This document shows positions 38,496 to 51,682 of a DNA stretch of 64,000 bases, in pieces; within the stretch, counting starts at the first letter, position 1, and each line of letters starts with the position of its first letter. Below the pieces are notes generated by a model, which made no database searches, had not been told where the DNA came from, and saw only the letters and a program-made list of their open reading frames with translations. The DNA is from Hydractinia symbiolongicarpus (lineage: Eukaryota > Cnidaria > Hydrozoa > Anthoathecata > Hydractiniidae): positions 28,949,501 to 29,013,500 of the forward strand of contig NC_079880.1 in NCBI RefSeq assembly GCF_029227915.1, given 5' to 3'. The translations under genes were made by a program, and so were the position numbers.

Positions 38496-41400
38496 TTCGG
38501 GAAATGAGTTTACTCCCTGGGTACTTTCTTTGTATTCTTTTGACTATACGGGCCGAGTCCGGGGTTTACGGGAAATGGCGGGTTTTCGTTTGCCGGCGAT
38601 TGAACTCCTTTTATTCAGCGTCTCACCAAAAATGAAAACATTTTTAAAAACTACAACTCTCATGGGCTTTAGTGGTGAAATACTAATTTAAAAAATCGTT
38701 CGGGAAATGAGTTTACTCCCTGGGTACTTTCTTTGTATACTTTTGACTATACGGGCCGAGTCTGGGATTTACGGGAAATCGCAGGTTTTCGTTTGCCGGC
38801 GATTAAACTTCTTTTATTCAGCGTCTCACCAAAAATGAAAACATTTTTGAAAACTACAAGTCTCATGCGATTTAGTGGTGAAATAATAATTTAAAAAATC
38901 GTTCGGGAAATGAGTTTACTCCCTGGGTACTTTCTTTGTATACTTTTGACTTTACAGGCCGAGTCCGGGATTTACGGGAAATCGCAGATTTTCGTTTGCC
39001 GGCGCTGAAACTTCTTTTATTCAGCGTCTCATCAAAAATGAAAACATTTTTGAAAACTACAAGTCTCATGGGCTTTAGTGGTGAAATAATAATTTAAAAA
39101 ATCGTTCGGGAAATGAGTTTACTCCCTGGGTACTTTTTTTGTATACTTTTGACTTTACAGGCCGAGTCCGGGATTTACGGGAAATCGCAGGTTTTCGTTT
39201 GCCGGCGCTGAAACTTCTTTTATTCAGCGTCTCATCAAAAATGAAAACATTTTTAAAAACTACAAGTCTCATGCGTTTTAGTGGTGAAAAAATAATTTAA
39301 AAAATCGTTCGGGAAATGAGTTTACTCCCTGGGTACTTTCTTTGTATACTTTTGACCATACGGGCCGAGTCTGGGATTTACGGGAAATTGCAGGTTTTCG
39401 TTTGCCGGCGATTAAACTTCTTTTATTCAGCGTCTCATCAAAAATGAAAACATTTTTGAAAACTACAACTCTCATGCGTTTTAGTGGTGAAAAAATAATT
39501 TAAAAAATCGTTCGGGAAATGAGTTTACTCCCTGGGTACTTTCTTTGTATACTTTTGACTATACGGGCCGAGCAGGGGTTTACGGGAAATGGCGGGTTTT
39601 CGTTTGCCGGCGATTTAACTTCTTTTATTCAGCGTCTCATCAAAATTGAAAACATTTTTAAAAACTACAAGTCTCATGGGCTTTAGTGGTGAAATAATAA
39701 TTTAAAAAATCGTTCGGGAAATGAGTTTACTCCCTGGGTACTTTTTTTGTATACTTTTGACTTTACAGGCCGAGTCCGGGATTTACGGGAAATCGCAGGT
39801 TTTCGTTTGCCGGCGTTGAAACTTCTTTTATTCAGCGTCTCATCAAAAATGAAAACATTTTTGAAAACTACAAGTCTCATGCGTTTTAGTGGTGAAAAAA
39901 TAATTTAAAAAATCGTTCGGGAAATGAGTTTACTCCCTGGGTACTTTCTTTGTATACTTTTGACTATACGGGCCGAGTCTGGGATTTACGGGAAATCGCA
40001 GGTTTTCGTTTGCCGGCGATTAAACTTCTTTTATTCAGCGTCTCACCAAAAATGAAAACATTTTTGAAAACTACAAGTCTCATGCGATTTAGTGGTGAAA
40101 AGATAATTTAAAAAATCGTTCTGGAAATGAGTTTACTCACAGGGTACTTTCTTTGTATACATTCGACTATACGGAACAAGCCCGGGATTTACGGGAAATC
40201 GCGGGTTTTCGTTTGCCGGCGATTGAACTCCTTTTATTCAGCGTCTCACCAAAAATGAAAACATTTTTAAAAACTACAACTCTCATGGGCTTTAGTGGTG
40301 AAATACTAATTTAAAAAATCGTTCGGGAAATGAGTTTACTCCCTGGGTACTTTCTTTGTATACTTTTGACTATACGGGCCGAGTCTGGGATTTACGGGAA
40401 ATCGCAGGTTTTCGTTTGCCGGCGATTAAACTTCTTTTATTCAGCGTCTCACCAAAAATGAAAACATTTTTGAAAACTACAAGTCTCATGCGATTTAGTG
40501 GTGAAATAATAATTTAAAAAATCGTTCGGGAAATGAGTTTACTCCCTGGGTACTTTCTTTGTATACTTTTGACTTTACAGGCCGAGTCCGGGATTTACGG
40601 GAAATCGCAGGTTTTCGTTTGCCGGCGCTGAAACTTCTTTTATTCAGCGTCTCATCAAAAATGAAAACATTTTTGAAAACTACAAGTCTCATGGGCTTTA
40701 GTGGTGAAATAATAATTTAAAAAATCGTTCGGGAAATGAGTTTACTCCCTGGGTACTTTTTTTGTATACTTTTGACTTTACAGGCCGAGTCCGGGATTTA
40801 CGGGAAATCGCAGGTTTTCGTTTGCCGGCGCTGAAACTTCTTTTATTCAGCGTCTCATCAAAAATGAAAACATTTTTGAAAACTACAAGTCTCATGCGTT
40901 TTAGTGGTGAAAAAATAATTTAAAAAATCGTTCGGGAAATGAGTTTACTCCCTGGGTACTTTTTTTGTATACTTTTGACTTTACAGGCCGAGTCCGGGAT
41001 TTACGGGAAATCGCAGGCTTTCGTTTGCCGGCGATTAAACTTCTTTTATTCAGCGTCTCATCAAAAATGAAAACATTTTTGAAAACTACAACTCTCATGC
41101 GTTTTAGTGGTGAAAAAATAATTTAAAAAATCGTTCGGGAAATGAGTTTACTCCCTGGGTACTTTCTTTGTATACTTTTGACTATACGGGCCGAGCAGGG
41201 GTTTACGGGAAATGGCGGGTTTTCGTTTGCCGGCGATTTAACTTCTTTTATTCAGCGTCTCATCAAAATTGAAAACATTTTTAAAAACTACAAGTCTCAT
41301 GGGCTTTAGTGGTGAAATAATAATTTAAAAAATCGTTCGGGAAATGAGTTTACTCCCTGGGTACTTTTTTGTATACTTTTGACTTTACAGGCCGAGTCCG

Positions 41401-44400
41401 GGATTTACGGGAAATCGCAGGTTTTCGTTTGCCGGCGTTGAAACTTCTTTTATTCAGCGTCTCATCAAAAATGAAAACATTTTTGAAAACTACAAGTCTC
41501 ATTCGTTCCAGTGGTGCAGAAATAATTTGAAAAATCGTTCGGGAAATGAGTTTACTCCCTGGGTACTTTCTTTGTATTCTTTTGACTATACGGGCCGAGT
41601 CCGGGGTTTACGGGAAATGGCGGGTTTTCGTTTGCCGGCGATTGAACTCCTTTTATTCAGCGTCTCACCAAAAATGAAAACATTTTTAAAAACTACAACT
41701 CTCATGGGCTTTAGTGGTGAAATACTAATTTAAAAAATCGTTCGGGAAATGAGTTTACTCCCTGGGTACTTTCTTTGTATACTTTTGACTATACGGGCCG
41801 AGTCTGGGATTTACGGGAAATCGCAGGTTTTCGTTTGCCGGCGATTAAACTTCTTTTATTCAGCGTCTCACCAAAAATGAAAACATTTTTGAAAACTACA
41901 AGTCTCATGCGATTTAGTGGTGAAATAATAATTTAAAAAATCGTTCGGGAAATGAGTTTACTCCCTGGGTACTTTCTTTGTATACTTTTGACTTTACAGG
42001 CCGAGTCCGGGATTTACGGGAAATCGCAGATTTTCGTTTGCCGGCGCTGAAACTTCTTTTATTCAGCGTCTCATCAAAAATGAAAACATTTTTGAAAACT
42101 ACAAGTCTCATGGGCTTTAGTGGTGAAATAATAATTTAAAAAATCGTTCGGGAAATGAGTTTACTCCCTGGGTACTTTTTTTGTATACTTTTGACTTTAC
42201 AGGCCGAGTCCGGGATTTACGGGAAATCGCAGGTTTTCGTTTGCCGGCGCTGAAACTTCTTTTATTCAGCGTCTCATCAAAAATGAAAACATTTTTAAAA
42301 ACTACAAGTCTCATGCGTTTTAGTGGTGAAAAAATAATTTAAAAAATCGTTCGGGAAATGAGTTTACTCCCTGGGTACTTTCTTTGTATACTTTTGACTA
42401 TACGGGCCGAGTCCGGGGTTTACGGGAAATGGCGGGTTTTCGTTTGCCGGCGATTGAACTCCTTTTATTCAGCGTCTCACCAAAAATGAAAACATTTTTA
42501 AAAACTACAACTCTCATGCGTTTTAGTGGTGAAAAAATAATTTAAAAAATCGTTCGGGAAATGAGTTTACTCCCTGGGTACTTTCTTTGTATACTTTTGA
42601 CTATACGGGCCGAGTCCGGGGTTTACGGGAAATGGCGGGTTTTCGTTTGCCGGCGATTGAACTCCTTTTATTCAGCGTCTCACCAAAAATGAAAACATTT
42701 TTAAAAACTACAACTCTCATGGGCTTTAGTGGTGAAATACTAATTTAAGAAATCGTTCGGGAAATGAGTTTACTCCCTGGGTACTTTCTTTGTATACTTT
42801 TGACTATACGGGCCGAGTCTGGGATTTACGGGAAATCGCAGGTTTTCGTTTGCCGGCGATTAAACTTCTTTTATTCAGCGTCTCACCAAAAATGAAAACA
42901 TTTTTAAAAACTACAAGTCTCATGCGATTTAGTGGTGAAATAATAATTTAAAAAATCGTTCGGGAAATGAGTTTACTCCCTGGGTACTTTCTTTGTATAC
43001 TTTTGACTTTACAGGCCGAGTCCGGGATTTACGGGAAATCGCAGGTTTTCGTTTGCCGGCGCTGAAACTTCTTTTATTCAGCGTCTCATCAAAAATGAAA
43101 ACATTTTTGAAAACTACAAGTCTCATGGGCTTTAGTGGTGAAATAATAATTTAAAAAATCGTTCGGGAAATGAGTTTACTCCCTGGGTACTTTTTTTGTA
43201 TACTTTTGACTTTACAGGCCGAGTCCGGGATTTACGGGAAATCGCAGGTTTTCGTTTGCCGGCGCTGAAACTTCTTTTATTCAGCGTCTCATCAAAAATG
43301 AAAACATTTTTGAAAACTACAAGTCTCATGCGTTTTAGTGGTGAAAAAATAATTTAAAAAATCGTTCGGGAAATGAGTTTACTCTTTGGGTACTTTTTTT
43401 GTATACTTTTGACTTTACAGGCCGAGTCCGGGATTTACGGGAAATCGCAGGCTTTCGTTTGCCGGCGATTAAACTTCTTTTATTCAGCGTCTCATCAAAA
43501 ATGAAAACATTTTTGAAAACTACAACTCTCATGCGTTTTAGTGGTGAAAAAATAATTTAAAAAATCGTTCGGGAAATGAGTTTACTCCCTGGGTACTTTC
43601 TTTGTATACTTTTGACTATACGGGCCGAGCAGGGGTTTACGGGAAATGGCGGGTTTTCGTTTGCCGGCGATTTAACTTCTTTTATTCAGCGTCTCATCAA
43701 AATTGAAAACATTTTTAAAAACTACAAGTCTCATGGGCTTTAGTGGTGAAATAATAATTTAAAAAATCGTTCGGGAAATGAGTTTACTCCCTGGGTACTT
43801 TTTTTGTATACTTTTGACTTTACAGGCCGAGTCCGGGATTTACGGGAAATCGCAGGTTTTCGTTTGCCGGCGTTGAAACTTCTTTTATTCAGCGTCTCAT
43901 CAAAAATGAAAACATTTTTGAAAACTACAAGTCTCATGCGTTTTAGTGGTGAAAAAATAATTTAAAAAATCGTTCGGGAAATGAGTTTACTCCCTGGGTA
44001 CTTTCTTTGTATACTTTTGACTATACGGGCCGAGTCTGGGATTTACGGGAAATCGCAGGTTTTCGTTTGCCGGCGATTAAACTTCTTTTATTCAGCGTCT
44101 CACCAAAAATGAAAACATTTTTGAAAACTACAAGTCTCATGCGATTTAGTGGTGAAAAGATAATTTAAAAAATCGTTCTGGAAATGAGTTTACTCACAGG
44201 GTACTTTCTTTGTATACATTCGACTATACGGAACAAGCCCGGGATTTACGGGAAATCGCGGGTTTTCGTTTGCCGGCGATTGAACTCCTTTTATTCAGCG
44301 TCTCACCAAAAATGAAAACATTTTTAAAAACTACAACTCTCATGGGCTTTAGTGGTGAAATACTAATTTAAAAAATCGTTCGGGAAATGAGTTTACTCCC

Positions 44401-45592
44401 TGGGTACTTTCTTTGTATACTTTTGACTATACGGGCCGAGTCTGGGATTTACGGGAAATCGCAGGTTTTCGTTTGCCGGCGATTAAACTTCTTTTATTCA
44501 GCGTCTCACCAAAAATGAAAACATTTTTGAAAACTACAAGTCTCATGCGATTTAGTGGTGAAATAATAATTTAAAAAATCGTTCGGGAAATGAGTTTACT
44601 CCCTGGGTACTTTCTTTGTATACTTTTGACTTTACAGGCCGAGTCCGGGATTTACGGGAAATCGCAGGTTTTCGTTTGCCGGCGCTGAAACTTCTTTTAT
44701 TCAGCGTCTCATCAAAAATGAAAACATTTTTGAAAACTACAAGTCTCATGGGCTTTAGTGGTGAAATAATAATTTAAAAAATCGTTCGGGAAATGAGTTT
44801 ACTCCCTGGGTACTTTTTTTGTATACTTTTGACTTTACAGGCCGAGTCCGGGATTTACGGGAAATCGCAGGTTTTCGTTTGCCGGCGCTGAAACTTCTTT
44901 TATTCAGCGTCTCATCAAAAATGAAAACATTTTTGAAAACTACAAGTCTCATGCGTTTTAGTGGTGAAAAAATAATTTAAAAAATCGTTCGGGAAATGAG
45001 TTTACTCCCTGGGTACTTTTTTTGTATACTTTTGACTTTACAGGCCGAGTCCGGGATTTACGGGAAATCGCAGGCTTTCGTTTGCCGGCGATTAAACTTC
45101 TTTTATTCAGCGTCTCATCAAAAATGAAAACATTTTTGAAAACTACAACTCTCATGCGTTTTAGTGGTGAAAAAATAATTTAAAAAATCGTTCGGGAAAT
45201 GAGTTTACTCCCTGGGTACTTTCTTTGTATACTTTTGACTATACGGGCCGAGCAGGGGTTTACGGGAAATGGCGGGTTTTCGTTTGCCGGCGATTTAACT
45301 TCTTTTATTCAGCGTCTCATCAAAATTGAAAACATTTTTAAAAACTACAAGTCTCATGGGCTTTAGTGGTGAAATAATAATTTAAAAAATCGTTCGGGAA
45401 ATGAGTTTACTCCCTGGGTACTTTTTTGTATACTTTTGACTTTACAGGCCGAGTCCGGGATTTACGGGAAATCGCAGGTTTTCGTTTGCCGGCGTTGAAA
45501 CTTCTTTTATTCAGCGTCTCATCAAAAATGAAAACATTTTTGAAAACTACAAGTCTCATTCGTTCCAGTGGTGCAGAAATAATTTGAAAAAT
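38496..45592. repeat. G/C-type domain with nested 8-, 15- and 20-monomer periods
   Basis: The 38872-41530 segment recurs at +4,057 bp (39683/43740, 40495/44552, 40901/44958, 41527/45584). Inside it, the 38872 and 40495 monomers match at +1,623 bp, and the left part (38.5-39.27 kb) also matches at +3,042 bp (GTATTCTTTTGAC at 38532/41574). Private markers are GATTGAACTCC, GAGCAGGGGTTTACGGG, CATCAAAATTGAAAAC and GCAGGCTTTCG. Copies look nearly identical by eye, implying recent amplification. Confidence 0.83.
42348..42550. repeat. Monomer type G (reference copy)
   Basis: Exactly 203 bp. Markers are GAGTCCGGGGTTTACGGG, AAATGGCGGG before the core, GATTGAACTCC after it, CTCACCAAAAATG and ACAACTCTCATG. 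The following monomer, 42551-42753, is a near-identical neighbour. The GATTGAACTCC marker is confined to 38.5-45.6 kb and 51.7-53.7 kb. The older-looking form GATTAAACTCC with AAATGGCGGG occurs in 0.4-28 kb. Confidence 0.85.
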
Positions 45593-47419
45593 CGTTCGGG
45601 AAATGAGTTTACTCCCTGGGTACTTTCTTTGTATACTTTTTACTATACGGGCCGAGTCCAGGAGTTACGGGAAGTCGCGGGTTTTCGTTTGCCTGCGATT
45701 AAAATGCTTTTATTCAGCGTCTTATCAAAAATGAAAACATTTTTAAAAACTACAAGTCTCATTCGTTCCAGTGGTGCAGAAATAATTTGAAAAATCGTTC
45801 GGGAAATGAGTTTACTCCCTGGGTACTTTCTTTGTATACTTTTTACTATACGGGCCGAGTCCAGGAGTTACGGGAAGTCGCGGGTTTTCGTTTGCCTGCG
45901 ATTAAAATGCTTTTATTCAGCGTCTTATCAAAAATGAAAACATTTTTAAAAACTACAAGTCGCATGGGCTTTAGTGGTGAAATAATAATTTAAAAAATCG
46001 TTCAGTAAATGAGTTTACTCCCTGGGTACTTTTTTTGTATACTTTTGACCTTACAGGCCGAGTCCGGGATTTACGGGAAATCGCAGGTTTTCGTTTGCCG
46101 GCGATTAAACCTCTTTCATTAAGCGTCTCATTAAAAATGAAAACATTTTTAAAAACTACAAGTCTCATTCGTTCCAGTGGTGCAGAAATAATTTGAAAAA
46201 TCGTTCGGGAAATGAGTTTACTCCCTGGGTACTTTCTTTGTATACTTTTGACTTTACAGGCCGAGTCCGGGATTTACGGGAAATCGCAGGTTTTCGTTTG
46301 CCGGCGCTTAAACATCTTTTATTCAGAGTCTCATCAAAAATGAAAACATTTTTAAAAACTACAAGTCTCATGCGTTTTAGTGGTGAAAAAATAATTTAAA
46401 AAATCGTTCGGAAAATGAGTTTACTCCCTGGGTACTTTCTTTGTATACTTTTGACCATACGGGCCGAGTCTGGGATTTACGGGAAATCGCAGGTTTTCGT
46501 TTGCCGGCGATTAAACTTCTTTTATTCAGCGTCTCACCAAAAATGAAAACATTTTTGAAAACTACAAGTCTCATGCGATTTAGTGGTGAAAAGATAATTT
46601 AAAAAATCGTTCTGGAAATGAGTTTACTCACAGGGTACTTTCTTTGTATACATTCGACTATACGGGACAAGCCCGGGATTTACGGGAAATCGCGGGTTTT
46701 CGTTTGCCGGCGATTAAACCTCTTTCATTAAGCGTCTCATTAAAAATGAAAACATTTTTGAAAACTACAAGTCTCATGCGTTTTAGTGGTGAAAAAATAA
46801 TTTAAAAAATCGTTCTGGAAATGAGTTTACTCCCTGGGTACTTTCTTTGTATACTTTTGACTTTACAGGCCGAGTCCGGGATTTACGGGAAATCGCAGGT
46901 TTTCGTTTGCCGGCGCTTAAACATCTTTTATTCAGCGTCTCATCAAAAATGAAAACATTTTTGAAAACTACAAGTCTCATGCGTTTTAGTGGTGAAAAAA
47001 TAATTTAAAAAATCGTTCGGGAAATGAGTTTACTCCCTGGGTACTTTCTTTGTATACTTTTGACCATACGGGCCGAGTCTGGGATTTACGGGAAATTGCA
47101 GGTTTTCGTTTGCCGGCGATTAAACTTCTTTTATTCAGCGTCTCACCAAAAATGAAAACATTTTTGAAAGCTACAAGTCTCATGCGATTTAGTGGTGAAA
47201 AGATAATTTAAAAAATCGTTCTGGAAATGCGTTTACTCACAGGGTACTTTCTTTGTATACATTCGACTATACGGGACAAGCCCGGGATTTACGGGAAATC
47301 GCGGGTTTTCGTTTGCCGGCGATTAAACCTCTTTCATTAAGCGTCTCATTAAAAATGAAAACATTTTTAAAAACTACAAGTCTCATTCGTTCCAGTGGTG
47401 CAGAAATAATTTGAAAAAT
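45593..47419. repeat. Tandem E-variant pair and C-F-B trimers
   Basis: Monomers 45593-45795 and 45796-45998 are almost the same, both with TTTTTACTATACGGG, TTTGCCTGCG (losing the GCCGGC palindrome) and GCGTCTTATC; they differ only at the right end. A C/B hybrid monomer follows, then C-F-B trimers. The stretch from about 45796 to 46.57 kb recurs at +8,119 bp (53915 onward). Confidence 0.8.
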
Positions 47420-50400
47420 CGTTCGGGAAATGAGTTTACTCCCTGGGTACTTTCTTTGTATACTTTTGACTATACGGGCCGAGTCTGGGATTTACGGGAA
47501 ATCGCAGGTTTTCGTTTGCCGGCGATTAAACTTCTTTTATTCAGCGTCTCACCAAAAATGAAAACATTTTTGAAAACTACAAGTCTCATGCGATTTAGTG
47601 GTGAAAAGATAATTTAAAAAATCGTTCTGGAAATGAGTTTACTCACAGGGTACTTTCTTTGTATACATTCGACTATACGGGACAAGCCCGGGATTTACGG
47701 GAAATCGCTGGTTTTCGTTTGCCGGCGATTAAACCTCTTTCATTAAGCGTCTCATTAAAAATGAAAACATTTTTGAAAACTACAAGTCTCATTCGTTCCA
47801 GTGGTGCAGAAATAATTTGAAAAATCGTTCGGGAAATGAGTTTACTTCCTGGGTACTTTCTTTGTATACTTTTGACTATACGGGCCGAGTCCAGGTGTTA
47901 CGGGAAGTCGCGGGTTTTCGTTTGCCGGCGATTAAAATGCTTTTATTCAGCGTCTCATCAAAAATGAGAACATTTTTAAAAACTACAGGTCGCATGGGCT
48001 TTAGTGGTGAAATAATAATTTAAAAAATCGTTCGGGAAATGTGTTTACTCCCTGGGAACTTTTTTTGTATACTTTTGACTTTACAGGCCGAGTCCGGGAT
48101 TTACGGGAAATCGCAGGTTTTCGTTTGCCGGCGCTTAAACTTCTTTTATTCAGCGTCTCATCAAAAATGAAAACATTTTTAAAAACTACAAGTCTCATGG
48201 GCTTTAGTGGTGAAAAGATAATTTAAAAAATCGGTCTGGAAATGAGTTTACTCACAGGGTACTTCCTTTGTATACATTCAACTATACGGGACAAGCCCGG
48301 GATTTACGGGAAATCGCTAATTTTCGTTTGCTGGCGATTAAACCACTTTCATTAAGCGTCTCATTAAAAATGAAAACATTTTTGAAAACTACAAGTCTCA
48401 TTCGTTCCAGTGGTGCAGAAATAATTTGAAAAATCGTTCGGGAAATGAGTTTACTCCCTGGGTACTTTCTTTGTATACTTTTGACTTTACAGGCCGAGTC
48501 CGGGATTTACGGGAAATCGCAGGTTTTCGTTTGCCGGCGCTTAAACATCTTTAATTCGGCGTCTCATCAAAAATGAAAACATTTTTGAAAACTACAAGTC
48601 TCATGCGTTTTAGTGGTGAAAAAATAATTTAAAAAATCGTTCGGGAAATGAGTTTACTCCCTGGGTACTTTCTTTGTATACTTTTGACTATACGGGCCGA
48701 GTCTGGGATTTACGGGAAATCGCAGGTTTTCGTTTGCCGGCGATTAAACTTCTTTTATTCAGCGTCTCACCAAAAATGAAAACATTTTTGAAAACTACAA
48801 GTCTCATGCGATTTAGTGGTGAAAAGATAACTTAAAAAATCGTTCTGGAAATGAGTTTACTCACAGGGTACTTTCTTTGTATACATTCGACTATACGGGA
48901 CAAGCCCGGGATTTACGGGAAATCGCGGGTTTTCGTTTGCCGGCGATTAAACCTCTTTCATTAAGCGTCTCATTAAAAATGAAAACATTTTTGAAAACTA
49001 CAAGTCTCATGCGTTTTAGTGGTGAAAAAATAATTTAAAAAATCGTTCTGGAAATGAGTTTACTCCCTGGGTACTTTCTTTGTATACTTTTGACTTTACA
49101 GGCCGAGTCCGGGATTTACGGGAAATCGCAGGTTTTCGTTTGCCGGCGCTTAAACATCTTTTATTCAGCGTCTCATCAAAAATGAAAACATTTTTGAAAA
49201 CTACAAGTCTCATGCGTTTTAGTGGTGAAAAAATAATTTAAAAAATCGTTCGGGAAATGAGTTTACTCCCTGGGTACTTTCTTTGTATACTTTTGACCAT
49301 ACGGGCCGAGTCTGGGATTTACGGGAAATCGCAGGTTTTCGTTTGCCGGCGATTAAACTTCTTTTATTCAGCGTCTCACCAAAAATGAAAACATTTTTGA
49401 AAACTACAAGTCTCATGCGATTTAGTGGTGAAAAGATAATTTAAAAAATCGTTCTGGAAATGAGTTTACTCACAGGGTACTTTCTTTGTATACATTCGAC
49501 TATACGGGACAAGCCCGGGATTTACGGGAAATCGCGGGTTTTCGTTTGCCGGCGATTAAACCTCTTTCATTAAGCGTCTCATTAAAAATGAAAACATTTT
49601 TAAAAACTACAAGTCTCATTCGTTCCAGTGGTGCAGAAATAATTTGAAAAATCGTTCGGGAAATGAGTTTACTCCCTGGGTACTTTCTTTGTATACTTTT
49701 GACTATACGGGCCGAGTCTGGGATTTACGGGAAATCGCAGGTTTTCGTTTGCCGGCGATTAAACTTCTTTTATTCAGCGTCTCACCAAAAATGAAAACAT
49801 TTTTGAAAACTACAAGTCTCATGCGATTTAGTGGTGAAAAGATAATTTAAAAAATCGTTCTGGAAATGAGTTTACTCACAGGGTACTTTCTTTGTATACA
49901 TTCGACTATACGGGACAAGCCCGGGATTTACGGGAAATCGCTGGTTTTCGTTTGCCGGCGATTAAACCTCTTTCATTAAGCGTCTCATTAAAAATGAAAA
50001 CATTTTTGAAAATTACAAGTCTCATTCGTTCCAGTTGTGCAGAAATAATTTGAAAAATCGTTCGGGAAATGAGTTTACTTCCTGGGTACTTTCTTTGTAT
50101 ACTTTTGACTATACGGGCCGATTCCAGGTGTTACGGGAAGTCGCGGGTTTTCGTTTGCCGGCGATTAAAATGCTTTTATTCAGCGTCTCATCAAAAATGA
50201 GAACATTTTTAAAAACTACAAGTCGCATGGGTTTTAGTGGTGAAATAATAATTTAAAAAATCGTTCGGGAAATGTGTTTACTCCCTGGGTACCTTTTTTG
50301 TATACTTTTGACTTTACAGGCCGAGTCCGGGATTTACGGGAAATCGCAGGTTTTCGTTTGCCGGCGCTTAAACTTCTTTTATTCAGCGTCTCATCAAAAA

Positions 50401-50464
50401 TGAAAACATTTTTAAAAACTACAAGTCTCATGGGCTTTAGTGGTGAAAAGATAATTTAAAAAAT
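47420..50464. repeat. 11-monomer higher-order repeat, period 2,233 bp
   Basis: Copy 1 is 47420-49652 and copy 2 starts at 49653 and continues to about 50.46 kb. Matching pairs are 47817/50050, 48001/50234 and 48041/50274. The unit contains A-B, E-C and C-F-B modules. Small differences include GGGAACTTTTTTTG versus GGGTACCTTTTTTG in the C monomer (48056/50289 region). Confidence 0.82.
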
Positions 50465-51682
50465 CGGTCTGGAAATGATTTTACTCACAGGGTACTTCCT
50501 TTGTATACATTCAACTATACGGGACAAGCCCGGGATTTACGGGAAATCGCTGGTTTTCGTTTGCTGGCGATTAAACCTCTTTCATTAAGCGTCTCATTAA
50601 AAATGAAAACATTTTTGAAAACTACAAGTCTCATTCGTTCCAGTAGTGCAGAAATAATTTGAAAATTCGTTCGGGAAATGAGTTTACTCCCTGGGTACTT
50701 TTTTTGTATACTTTTGACTTTACAGGCCGAGTCCGGGATTTACGGGAAATCGCAGGTTTTCGTTTGCCGGCGCTTAAACTTCTTTTATTCAGCGTCTCAT
50801 CAAAAATGAAAACATTTTTAAAAACTACAAGTCTCATGGGCTTTAGTGGTGAAATAATAATTTAAAAAATCGTTCGGGAAATGAGTTTACTCCCTGGGTA
50901 CTTTTTTTGTATACTTTTGACTTTACAGGCCGAGTCCGGGATTCACGGGAAATCGCAGGTTTTCGTTTGCCGGCGCTGAAACTTCTTTTATTCAGCGTCT
51001 CATCAAAAATGAAAACATTTTTAAAAACTACAAGTCTCATGGGCTTTAGTGGTGAAAAGATAATTTAAAAAATCGGTCTGGAAATGAGTTTACTCACAGG
51101 GTACTTCCTTTGTATACATTCAACTATACGGGACAAGCCCGGGATTTACGGGAAATCGCTGGTTTTCGTTTGCTGGCGATTAAACCTCTTTCATTAAGCG
51201 TCTCATTAAAAATGAAAACATTTTTGAAAACTACAAGTCTCATTCGTTCCAGTAGTGCAGAAATAATTTGAAAATTCGTTCGGGAAATGAGTTTACTCCC
51301 TGGGTACTTTTTTTGTATACTTTTGACTTTACAGGCCGAGTCCGGGATTTACGGGAAATCGCAGGTTTTCGTTTGCCGGCGCTTAAACTTCTTTTATTCA
51401 GCGTCTCATCAAAAATGAAAACATTTTTAAAAACTACAAGTCTCATGGGCTTTAGTGGTGAAATAATAATTTAAAAAATCGTTCGGGAAATGAGTTTACT
51501 CCCTGGGTACTTTTTTTGTATACTTTTGACTTTACAGGCCGAGTCCGGGATTCACGGGAAATCGCAGGTTTTCGTTTGCCGGCGCTGAAACTTCTTTTAT
51601 TCAGCGTCTCATCAAAAATGAAAACATTTTTGAAAACTACAAGTCTCATGCGTTTTAGTGGTGAAAAAATAATTTAAAAAAT
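50465..51682. repeat. 3-monomer higher-order repeat, period 609 bp, two copies
   Basis: Copies start at 50465 and 51074, each with a B monomer CGGTCTGG that has TTCAACTATACGGG and TTTGCTGGCG, then monomers with CAGTAGTGCAG/TTGAAAATTCG and GGATTCACGGG. I noticed one difference, GAAATGATTTTAC versus GAAATGAGTTTAC near 50474/51083. The rare shared variants make a recent duplication clear. Confidence 0.87.
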
